DNA from: Acanthaster planci
Lineage: Eukaryota > Echinodermata > Asteroidea > Valvatida > Acanthasteridae
Reading direction: 5' to 3'
Length of the DNA: 60,000 bases
Assembly: GCF_001949145.1 (NCBI RefSeq)
Contig: NW_019091355.1
Coordinates: 3,162,814 to 3,222,813 of the forward strand
This document shows positions 26,001 through 36,601 of the stretch, piece by piece. The position numbers and the translations under genes are program-made. The notes beneath the pieces are model-generated. The model saw only the letters and a list, made by a program, of their open reading frames with translations, did no database searches and was not told the DNA's origin. The first letter of the stretch is position 1, and every line of letters begins with the position of its first letter.

Positions 26001-26577
26001 ACATACCGGAAAGACTGTCCTACTCTATGCTCTGCATTTGTCTTGAACCTATTTTGAAAGATTGATAACAGCTGTTTCTTCCTGGAGAGAAAAACCTGTG
26101 ATGTATGAACTGATTGAGGATGACACTGGACACACCCAGTGGAACACCTTTGACCTTTGACATTCCTGCTTGATATTTTTCCCAGTCATTTAGACCAGCT
26201 GGACCTCAACTTGACTTTTTCAACTGTTGCCCTTGATTTTGACTTTCTACCAGACCGGCTTGATCAAACTTTGTTAATGGCTTTACTGCAAACTCATCCA
26301 TCATGTTCAAGTTGATGTCATTTTTTGGGGGGGAACATCAGAGTCGAAACACCAAAAACCAACCATTTGGAAAGAATTTGAACATGACTGAAATAAATCT
26401 AACAGTGAAACAAACATATCATTGAACACAGAAAAATAAATCAAATTCTATTTATGAGGAAAAGAAAAGATGTTTTAGGTTTGCTTCAAGTTCAAAAAGT
26501 AAAAAAAAAAAGTCACTACCAAGAGAAGAAACAGACGGAAAGATTTTGCATCTTGGGCTGTCGGGCAGGCAATCTGT
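23046..26577. other. Convergent intergenic region and probable TMEM145-like 3' UTR
   Basis: No gene seen. The + strand is A-rich between about 24700 and 26570, as expected if this is the T-rich 3' UTR of the minus-strand gene ending at 26578. A minus-strand AATAAA (TTTATT on +) lies at 25641-25646. The ANTXR and TMEM145-like transcripts therefore converge within about 2.6 kb. Confidence 0.45.
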
Positions 26578-29500
26578 TTACATGTCAGTTATGGTCAGGT
26601 CATCCAGAGGAATCTCTACGAACTCCAAGTCGTAGGAGGATTGCTGCTTGACTCCATCATTCTGGTCGGTGGTCTTACGGTCATTCTCGGCCAGAATGCG
26701 AGCAGCGGCAGATGTCTTGGAAATGGCCTGCTGAGGTCGAACCTTCTTGCTCGGTTTCTTGCCTTTTGGTCGGGAGACTTTCTTGGAAGCCGGATTTTCC
26801 TGTTTCTCGTTTTCGATCTTCACCTGTGGTTGACAGAGAGATAAGGTGAAGATGGACCTTTTCTTGTTGTACCCACTTCTTAAAGCTGAATCAGTCAGCC
26901 ACTCCGTGAAAGGGCTGCTGAATAAGTCAGACACCTGCCCTAATTAACAGTGTGCTGTAGTCAAGACCTCTTCAGACCATCACAAAAGCCCACAAGACTG
27001 TCACAAGGCCAACATAAGACCATCACAAGGCCTACACAAGATCATCACAAGGCCAACATAAGACCATCACAAGACTATCACAAGACCAACACAAGATCAT
27101 CACATGACCAACACAAAACCAACAGTCCTCCAGTCTGAATTGAAGTCACAAGTTATTCAGATGAAATGTTCATAACTGTCTGTTCACCCTGTCACTTTGT
27201 GAATAGTCTCAAGATGGTCTCAACTGCAGTATTTTAGCAAGGAGAAAGTAGGAGAGTTTTGACTCGTGTTTTTTGACTCATTCTTTGTGGTATTTTCTTT
27301 TGTGTGTGCAAAGGAGGGAATTTCGAGGATCTTCATCGATTTTACAAAGCTTTATCAATGCTTTTGGTTTTTCTTTTTTTTATATTCTGTTCCTGAAAGC
27401 CCACTAATTAGTTTTTGTTCCTTTTTTTTAGTTAAATGACGGTAAAACTTACATTGGCAGTTGGCTGTGTTTTGGACTTTTCCACGCAGAAAATTGAGAA
27501 GTCAGGCCCAAATCTGGAAGCCAGCTGTGATGAAAAAGTGAAAACAATTTATTTCCTGGATGATTCACTATGTACATTTCAATACATAAATAAATCACTG
27601 ACTTGTCCGATTGTAGGGGGAAAATGTGTGCCTAACACTGATAATGTGAAATGTAGCTATGGCATATCTTTTTTAACCTTTGGTGGGGTGGCTGGAGTGG
27701 TGTCCTTGAAATCATCAATCGAGTTGGACTCGGAGACAGCGTGGAGTGAGGCAGAGACAAAGTTGTTGACCATGGGTTTTCCTGGTCTGGCTCCAGATGC
27801 TGGTCTAGCTCCGGCCACTGGTTTAGTCCTGGCGACTGGTTTGGATGCGGCGTTGTCGTAAGGCTGAGAGGGATGAGACATGGCATGGAAACATCATCAA
27901 TGTGTGACCCTCCCGACCTACCCCCACCAGGATCAAGTACAGCGAGTTACTTTCTGTTCCAACAAATTACTTGCTTTGACATATGCAAAAGATTGGAACG
28001 TATACAGCTCCAAAACTGGAGCAATTATGGGTATGATATAAAGCCCAAATAGCTTGAAATCCCATATGAAGCAAGATATGAGATGAGGAGAACCCCCCTG
28101 CTTTGTGTTGGTCATTGCCCCAATGGAATCTGAGGAATTCTTTTCAGACATCTAGGGGGGATGCATTAGGTGACAATAGTCTAGAGTGTGTATAGCGATT
28201 GGAGATGTTGGGGGGGTACCCCTCGGTCTCATTTCTTGCTGGATATATGAAATCTGTTGAACAAAGAAATGAAAATGGAGTTGGCACATTCACAAATAAG
28301 AGGCATTCTTCAGTGGATCCTAAGTTCTGTAAACCATCATGTACATTTCGGATGTTTCATCCCCGAATAGGAGATTTCAGACAATCATAGCTATCATGAT
28401 TTCTGGTGGATTTACTCAACCTCTCTCTGATCAGATGAAGAAGTGCTAGCTCTGTGACAATTCTTGATCAAAGGGTCTCCTGTGCTCATCTTTACGGGGC
28501 ACAGCTTCTCAGTGAGTCACAATAACATGAGCAATGACTGTCCATTGGGACGGGTGTCAATTGGTGAATGGTACGTACAGGATCTACGGTGACTTTCGGT
28601 GTGGACGTGTTCACAAAGATGTTGGTGAGCGAACGTGTCAGCGGTGCTCCCATGAATGGATTGGTGAAGTTGGATTCCTCATCGTCTGTGTCCCCGACAA
28701 TCATTGCTGCGACCTATGTACAGCATTGTCACAAAATAAATAGATCAAACGATCTCCATGAATAAAAAATAAGCATATCTAACTGACTGACAAGTTGCAA
28801 AGTGGGAAATTCTTCAGTAGGCAGGATTCACGAGGAACATAATCCCATCCACTGTGTAAAAAGTTGAGATTGGGACGAACTCTGTATTATGTGATGTACA
28901 GGGAGCTAGAATACGTGCATATCAATGTGGCCACAAGCTTGTGACTTCTCCAGTAGCTTCCACTCCTAATTAAAATGTTCAGGACATTATTATTTTCTAG
29001 CCTTATTTCCTTTTTTTTTTGGGTGGGGGGGGTCAGGGAGGGATGATTCTTCCTCATCCCCCAAATTTCTTTGCCCCTATTCTGTTCTCCTGCGCTCTAT
29101 ATTTTGTTGAAAGCTCTAGAGCAGTCATCAGCTCCGGTATTTATGCGATGCTTCGGCAAAGGATGGGGTGCCCTGTCATTCGTGAAATACTCCTCCGTCA
29201 TCCTTGACTGTTTTCCCTGAAACCAGCACAACGCTAAGTGTTTTCTTTCTGAGGAGCTTCTGTTGTCGTAGACCTCACCTGGTTGGTCTTGATGTGGTAC
29301 GGGAAGTACTTGTTGGTCTTGTCCGGCCTGGTCAGGATCAGGAAGTACATGTGTCCGATAAACGTGATGGTCCAGTACACACCGCTCACGATCTTGGCTC
29401 TGTGGAAACATGTAGCATCTCAGTGGTGTCCTATCTTGAATGTTAAGTTTCTTGTCATTAAGGTTAACAGTTTCCCCAAAAATTAAAAATATAGATCAAT

Positions 29501-32500
29501 ATTTGTTGTTTTGGAATTAACACGACATTTTGAGGCTGGTGAAATGCATCACAGATCCATATCAGTTTCACAGAAAATAAAGAAGATAGGAATTCTTTCC
29601 TTTTTTCAGTCGTTAAAACACTGCAACCGTTCCCGGTTCAGGTAAGGCTAAGGCCGTGTCCAAAACGGGCTTCCAGAGTTACGGCTGGGTCCATTGTCAG
29701 CGTGTCACCACACATATCCAATGGAATGAAGACCTAGACCTAGCTCTAGACAACAGGTTTGGACGCAGCCTGAGATGTCAATAGTGCTGCGAGTCGAACC
29801 TTTGTTCTACAGCACTCTCATATAACCAAATGGACTTCTCCGATAAATTTATATTTAGAATACTATGGTGACCACAAATTAATTCTAACAGTGACCTTAA
29901 ATAGGAAAATATCCACAAGAGATTGTACCCTGTGCTAGGTGTGTACTCCTTAGGTTTGTTAGAAAGTGAGGGGGCTGTGTGAAGTGGTACTGAAGGACCA
30001 ACCTGATGTATTTAGGGATGAACTCGTTGGCCACACCGATCATGACGGGCTCGGCGGAGAACCACATGCAGTAGAAGAGCATGAACAGCACGTAGAACTT
30101 GAGCTTGTGGGTGAAGTTTTTGACGGTGAAGAACACGCAATAGTAGAGCCAGATAACTCCTGCAGTGAAAGAGCGGGCAGTACTGGGTCAACAGGACTCG
30201 AACCCGAGACCATTGGATGATGATCCAAGCAGTTCACCAGTCAATGATTAAGATGTTAAGATACTAACAGGTATGTTGGGCTTTTCATTTTATGAAACGG
30301 AATTCCTCGTAATTGAGTTGGTAGTGAAGTTCAGGTCCTGATAAGAATCCAGAGAAATCAAGTGTCATCCTTATTTTATCTGAAAAAATAACTGCAGGAT
30401 GGATGCACAAGAACATTAGGTGGTTTCCTTGGATACCGACCCAAGACACGCAGCACAATGATTCCCATCCCAGCGGGGCTGTCGTAGATGAACATGACGT
30501 CCCTGGGGTCAAAGTTGGACTGACCGTAGGTGAAGAGAAAGACATAGGTCAGAGCATACAGGCTGATGAAGATGGCCAACTTGACACTCCCGCTGGTGCT
30601 GATTCGGCCCCTGCCGGGATGGGGGGGAATTGGCATTAAAAGCAAATTGTCTTCATGACATCGGGAAAAGTAGTTTTAAACATATTAATATGGAAAATAG
30701 TCTCACGCAGTGGTATATCCACAGTGACAGACTGGGCACTCCCAGCCCACCAACATTTTTAATTCTTTTGTTTTTTTAGGAATTGAGAGCAGTAACACTT
30801 TGTTAATGAAACTAGAACGTTCTTTGAGTTATAATGAAGAAGTTGGGACAAAAATCCCCATGTTGCTGTCCCTAACTCAAAGCATTGATATGGATACAGT
30901 GATACAACATCTGTAAAACTGTCAGTTAAAAGCTAGTCGGAAAATTATTTCACGTCATTTCCACTGTGATATATTCTTTACTTCTACAACAGAGCTGTGA
31001 CCAGACCAACAGTACCAGTTTTCCATGTGCACTGAAGTCAACCAAACAGCGTTGTATGTTTTCAAATTACTGTTTCAGAAATTAAAACCTGAATCAATCT
31101 GCTAAAACTGTTGGGCTCTAAATTGAGCTAACACATTTCTTCAGAATTTACTTTTCCTTGCAGACTCTTATTCTAGGTTTCCACTGGTACTGATTTTTTT
31201 TTTTTAAGCTGAATTTTGATTTTGTCCGCCCCATGTCACAGCACTTGCCTCGTGATGGTGTAGCCTTTGCCGACCAGCATCAGCGTCAGAATAAAGATGA
31301 CATCGCCAATTGCTGAGATCACATGTCCTGAAAGAAATGCAATCAAGCACTTTGTTATCACAGGCCTGTAGAAAACTTTCTCATCAAAGAAAGTTTGAAT
31401 CCTCATGTAATCGTCAAAAGTCACTCGGCTTCCTGACTAATCCAATCTGATTTGATATTTGAAGCTGGAGGAGGCAACTTCTAAACAGAGTTATTCATTA
31501 TCCCACGACAACAAAACTATCCCAGATTTTCTAGATAATCTCAGGTCTGAGAATATGAAAAGGGATAAGGTCAACATTAGCAAATCCCCTCCTCACTGAC
31601 ATTTTTCTTGCCATATATTCCTGAACCTAAACTTTAAACACATGTATATCATGCAGTCACCCATTATTTCCCATTCCAGCTCGTTTCAGGTTAAACAAAA
31701 CTTGCCATATCTCAAACTATGACAAAGAAGTTCGTGTTGGTTGGCACTAGGTGACACTTGGGCAGCACGGGTGAACAGCCACACCCCAAGACCCTCCCAT
31801 ACATGTAATAGGGCCAGCCACACCCCTGACCACATGCACTCTCCCCGCCTCCTCCGCACATCTCATTCCTCCATTCCCTAGGACTGTTTTTCTTTTCTTA
31901 CCGGTTGTCTTGAGTGCAGGCATCTCGATCCCATCCTGGGCGAAGCTGGCCAGGGCTCCGACGGTCAAGATGAGAGAGGCCAGCTGAAGGCAGATGGAGG
32001 TGAAGAAGAGCTGGTAGGTGGAGTGCAGGAGGCGCTTCTTGGACAATTGATCTTGAAGGAGGGGGCAAAAAGGTACATATCACTTGAACACCTGTGTTCT
32101 TTGGAGTAATTAACCAAGAAACCATGGAACTGTTTCACTCAGTGGTGTCGCTATAATTAGTATAAAGGCTTTGCATGGCAGCCATCTTGTAGACCAGTTC
32201 TTTTGCTCCACAGGGAAACCTCCTTCATTCATTTCCACTGGGAAAAAAGCACTGGCCTGCAAGATGGCAGCCATGCAAATTCTCTATTGTGATGCCCAGC
32301 CAAAATTTCATCCTAAGTGCAAGATATACCGAACTGACGAAAACCAAAAGGAATACTCACATTTATAGTAGGTTCCAGTCAAAGCCATGAGAAAGTACAG
32401 CGCAGTGAAGGCAATACTTGTCTCCAACGTGTCTGGAGTAACAATGATTGGAACACAAACAATAACATTCAGCTTATGAGACTGGATACAAATGAGAACT

Positions 32501-34971
32501 TTACTAGGTTGTAAGACGTGACTCCACCAAAACAAAACAAAAAATCCCCACAATTTCCTACAAGTAAGTGTCGATATAGATATCATACATTAAATATACA
32601 TTAGATACATTAAATATCATATATAGAATGCTTGGCGGTTGAAGCACAAATTTCTTGTTTTTCATAGTTGGTTGTTTCTCCACTGTTGAAAATATAACAA
32701 AAATTGTTCCTAATTTGTCAAAATTTCTGACTGAACACCCAAAATGGTCACTGCCAATGAGCCATATGCATACCCATCACTTTTTTTATACATTGATTAC
32801 ATTATACATTTGATTCTTCATGTGGGGGAAAAATGCTGATGATAGGTTTATTCTCACAGCGTTCGTCGCCGGAGAAGTGCTTGTCCAGGGGACGGATTCC
32901 GTTAGTCATGTTGAGTTTGTACTGGATGTGAACCCCCTCTTGGGGGCTCATGCCGTTACAGTTGGCGATGTTGATGAACCACCAGCGAGGGCGCTTTGCT
33001 GTGAAGTGACGGGTGCCTGAGCAGACCAGCAACTGCAACCAACCAATTGGGAATAACCACTTGTGAGCGGTATTGTTGTCCAGGGCTCAAGATTTGTGGG
33101 ACGTTTTCCTATAGTGCATCATCACTCTTTTGAAAGTGCAAGAAAGTGATATTTGTAACAGTGCCATGGCCCATGGCCAGTTGAGGGCCACATAAGTGCT
33201 CAACCTCCATCAACTAGTGCTCACCTTTGTGTGTGTACAACCTCAATGGATATCACTTCGGTACCACGACATATGTAAAAACATCACCCAGTGCTCCACA
33301 GAGGCTTTGCCAAGGCCTGTTTAAATGTCCTCAATGTCAAGGGCACAGAGAACCCTGCCATCGGTGTGGAGTGGCGTTACGGTATCGAGCATTACCTCTC
33401 GGCCATTCTCAGTCTTGTTCTTGCAGTTGTAGGGCGTGCTGAGAGTGATTTGAGTGTTGTAGTTGGACGGTATCTGAGCCTTCTTCTGCAGGCAAGTCTG
33501 CAACAGAAACCAAAAGTTGCCTTCATTATTTCGGGGTCTTCAACTCGTCCTTTCAGAGCTCCACACGTACTGTTGGAATGCAGGCAACGGATTTCAAAAA
33601 GAACCGTATGGCTGCCCAAAGGGGCTCTGTCTGCCCTCCTTAATCTTAATTTTTGAATGGAAACGGGACAGACCTTAAGGCGTAAATTACGCAGGTCAGT
33701 TGAAGGTAAAAACCTGTTTTGGCAGTGCTTCTAAATCTGACACATCTTTCTTGCTGTTATTTAAGAGACCTTTGCTATCCCAGCACAAAATATTTTGGAC
33801 TGACAGAACAACTTTCGAGTACATGTACATATAACATACCAGTTTGTCTTCATTGGCTCTGATGTAAGGCCATTGATTATCTTCGTCATTGAACATTATC
33901 ATCTGGTAACAGCAAAGTTCCTGTTGCAAAAAAAGAATTATCAGTTGGGCTGATCTTGAGGTAAATTGAAACGCTTAAATTATCAACACAAACAAAAAAA
34001 ACACCATTAGGCCCCTACTGAAAATCTTAAAAGCGATTAATTAATGAGGGGAAGACGAGGTCAGTGTGTACCACTGCCCAAATGATGAACACAATCTAAC
34101 AAAACTTTTCGTTAAAAATGGCCAAATGTGCAAAAATCACAAAACTGCAATATTTAAGAAGACTGATGAATTTCCCTTGGCAGACTCACCGCAGGGTACT
34201 TGAACTCGTACCACAGCTGTCCGTACTCTCCTGGCTCAAACACAAATCGTCCCAGAAATTCCATATCCTGTTTAAATGTGTAAAAAAAAAATTATATATA
34301 GCCTATGCATCAACAGCACACGCTGAGCATGAAGTGATTGATCTTAGAAGTCAGCAGGCTGCAAACTATTTTAATGCCAATTTAAAAACAATTTGTCTCA
34401 ATTTACATGTTACAGTGTGACAACAGCCACAGCATAGAGACATATCTAATTTTAAACATTTCCCGCAATATTTAATACTAACATGAGTAGTACAGGCAAT
34501 GAACCACTTCACAGGCAGACTGATCATACTAATATGGCTTATGCTGCCTATTTCTTTCGTACCTGGTTGGTGCATCAATTCATGAAATGGAAAAAAAGAG
34601 ATAAGGCCCAACAAACATAGGCTAGGCCTACAGCAAAAACGAAACTGAGCTCGGGCCTGAAACGTGCCTGGCCCTAGGCCTCAATAAATAAGATATCAAT
34701 ATCACAATATTTCATAAAGGCCTCCAGGGACTTTTAGAAGTTCCGGTCTGTAAGTTACAAAGCTACAACTGTAATAAAAATGATAAAACATGATGAAATG
34801 TTATCCTGTTTGGTTCATTGACCATGCAAGACCAGCGCGGCGCAAGCCCCGCTGCGCTGGCGCGTCACGTACCTTGCTGGTGTCCACAACGCCTTCCACG
34901 TATTTTCCGTCGGTCACGGTCGGGAAGATCGCCAGCAGCAAAGCTGCGACCAAAACACCGGTGAAACTCAT
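26578..34971 (-). CDS. TMEM145: TMEM145-like seven-transmembrane protein (GPR180/TMEM145 family)
   Basis: Exons in coding order: 34873-34971, 34190-34267, 33840-33920, 33396-33497, 32858-33032, 32361-32432, 31902-32051, 31249-31327, 30441-30610, 30003-30159, 29279-29399, 28579-28713, 27678-27863, 26578-26823; 1851 nt, 616 aa, phases consistent. Signal peptide about 1-22, then the family's KYVEG start. Luminal domain to about 180 with CCYQMIMF, paired cysteines and RPRWWFINI. Seven hydrophobic spans at about 182-200, 214-238, 253-271, 288-306, 322-346, 356-378 and 390-411. The YFPYHIKTNQVA motif after span 7 matches the family's FPYHVRTSQIA. A tail of about 190 residues follows, with a KPVARTKPVAGARP repeat and a basic KKVSRPKGKKPSKK patch. 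Family members are predicted luminal-domain 7TM proteins of the secretory pathway and cell surface; the exact role is not shown here. The intron after exon 8 begins with GC. GPR180 is less likely given the post-TM7 motif. Confidence 0.9.
26961..27122. repeat. Degenerate minisatellite, unit about ACAAGACCATC
   Basis: Roughly a dozen imperfect copies of ACAAGRCCATC / ACAAGRCCAACAT, in the last intron of the TMEM145-like gene. No open frame of interest; copy number is likely polymorphic. Confidence 0.85.
28176..28248 (+). repeat. Copy B of the three-copy dispersed repeat
   Basis: Matches copy C (54625-54696) over about 72 bp with few differences and copy A (20380-20432) in reverse. Shared features: ATAGTCT near the left end, GATTGGA, a G run, GGTACCCCTCGGTCTCATTT, CTTGCTGG. 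It lies in the intron between exons 12 and 13 of the TMEM145-like gene, antisense to it. Confidence 0.85.
29651..29771. mobile_element. MITE-like element with AGGCYGYGTCCAAA ends
   Basis: Left end AGGCCGTGTCCAAA at 29651 and right end TTTGGACGCAGCCT ending at 29771 are inverted repeats with two mismatches. About 120 bp, non-coding, in a TMEM145-like intron. Confidence 0.55.
30185..30250 (-). repeat. tRNA-like (SINE-type) fragment with perfect B box
   Basis: The complement of 30194-30204 is GGTTCGAGTCC, the exact pol III B-box consensus, preceded by a TTGGA...TCCAA hairpin in the anticodon-arm position. Acceptor and T stems do not pair well, so I call it a tRNA-derived repeat. It lies in the TMEM145-like intron just upstream (in transcript sense) of exon 10. 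Confidence 0.4.
32170..32280. mobile_element. Foldback element with about 29-bp inverted arms
   Basis: 32170-32198 (TTTGCATGGCAGCCATCTTG onward) and 32251-32280 (ending CAAGATGGCAGCCATGCAAA) are inverted repeats with about three mismatches, spacer about 52 bp. Each arm includes GCCATCTTG, a YY1-like core. It sits between exons 6 and 7 of the TMEM145-like gene. Confidence 0.65.
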
Positions 34972-36601
34972 GCTGATAAACAGCAGGAGACTGTTCTGTC
35001 CACTGCGGTGTTTATTTTCCAAAGAAATATCAAATAAGCGGTTAGAAATCGACAGAAATCGGCAAGAAATCTTTTTGGCGGCTGCAGTGCTCACGTTCCA
35101 GTTACGGTTTGTTTGTTTCATATGCAAATTGCCCTGGAAACTTTAATATGAATATTCATTTCCCGCGGGCGCCCTCCATTGTTTATAGCGCCCTCTTTTT
35201 ATTGTTACGTCGATTAATAAGGTCAATCGAGAACAAAGCAGGCGTGGAAGTGGGTGCGGCCGGCGCCGCGCGCGTCAACAAGGCGGGCCTCGTGCGCGCG
35301 TATTGCTTTTCCCGAATGAACTCACACGCACTTCTTTTTGGGCATGTGCTGTTGGAATACCAAATTATGTCCTTGTCCATGCTTGGAAACATGCATACAT
35401 GTACGTGCTTCTGTCCTGTTCTGGTCGTAATAATGCAAAACCTTTTTTTTCTTCTCGAAAAGTCTTTTCAACAATAAAAGGAGTTTATGTTGCGTACGTT
35501 CACAAAACACTTCAGAAAATTGAAACAATAACCCATCATCTTCATTTTGTGTGAATTCACATTAATTTTTATTTGAACTGTACAAAGAACATACATTAAA
35601 GGTTATATACAAAATAATGGTTCATTAACTGATCAAATTTAGTTGTCTCGTTTATATGACAGTAGCTCCAGGAAAATAATGTTTTTGTATGGTGAATTTC
35701 AGAATAACCATCTATTAGTAATTGGATTAAAGTCTGTACGACCCATAAAATTGGTTTACTCACGCCAACCTACCAAGTTGCAAATAAGGAATTAAACAGT
35801 CTCGGGGATGTGGGGTCAAACTTTAGTAGTGAAAGTACATGAGTAAGTGTACTTCGGTCGCTTTTATCACAGGTTAATCATTTTTTGTTGGTTTATTATT
35901 GTGGCGTACATTTGTGCTCCAAAGAGTGGGCATTTCAAGTAGAGTCCGTCATTAGCCAGGGACACTTTCAGTAACATGAAATGGTTGAGAATACATGTAT
36001 TGCCATTTCCCCTGGATGATATGCCAGTCCATCACAGGCGACTCCCCAGCTAATGCTGATAACCATGACACTCCTGCAGAGAGGCAAGTTAGGGTAAAGT
36101 ACCTTGCTCAAGGACACAGTATCTGGCCAGCCCGAGCAGCTGGACTTGAACCCCTTTACCTTTTTCTCTATACAACCAATGAGCAAAAATCCCCTGCGCA
36201 TACATCGGTAAGGTCAAGCAAACAATAAATCTTGCTCCAGATGTGTCACAGAAATTTGGTACAGTACTAAACAGAATAAAGTTCCACACACCAGCTGGGA
36301 CTTGATCTTTGATTGCCAAGTGTCACAGTTAGTAGAACCTCAGAAATATTTCCGAAATTACGGTACACCTTGGAACTTAGGATAAACATTTTGGCGGCAG
36401 TGCTACGAATATAGCAATTCTTCATTATTTCCTATAGAAGTCTTTAGACAGAAACTTTCGCCCTTATCTGATATTCCCCTGAAAAGGACCTTTTCAGTGG
36501 CATTTCTTGGCACAGCATTTTTATTCAGTGCTGTCCAGAATTTCTCTTGCACCATCCAAACTACAAAATCTTATGGTGACAGTTATGTCCAATGAACCGA
36601 T
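34972..36601. other. TMEM145-like 5' region, CFAP299 3' end and intergenic DNA
   Basis: Directly upstream of the TMEM145-like ATG lie probable 5' UTR (to about 35100) and a GC-rich promoter-like stretch at 35160-35300. Two GCGCCCTC motifs at 35169-35176 and 35188-35196 resemble the CTCF core read on the minus strand. CFAP299 has a minus-strand AATAAA (TTTATT on +) at 36520-36525, about 80 bp past its stop, so its 3' UTR is short. No other gene is seen. Confidence 0.55.
36000..36190 (-). repeat. Probable SINE relic
   Basis: The complement of 36142-36152 is GGTTCAAGTCC, a perfect B box. The flanking GCCAGTCCATCACAGG and TACCTTGCTCAAGGACACA strings look like old interspersed-repeat modules of marine animals; that resemblance is from memory and unchecked. 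Confidence 0.4.

Noticed and set aside
26961-27122. CRISPR-like array
   Set aside because: Units are short, imperfect and contiguous with no unique spacers; it is a degenerate minisatellite in a eukaryotic intron.
27436-27861. 141-residue + strand frame
   Set aside because: It is antisense to exon 13 of the TMEM145-like gene, whose minus-strand reading fits both splice phases.
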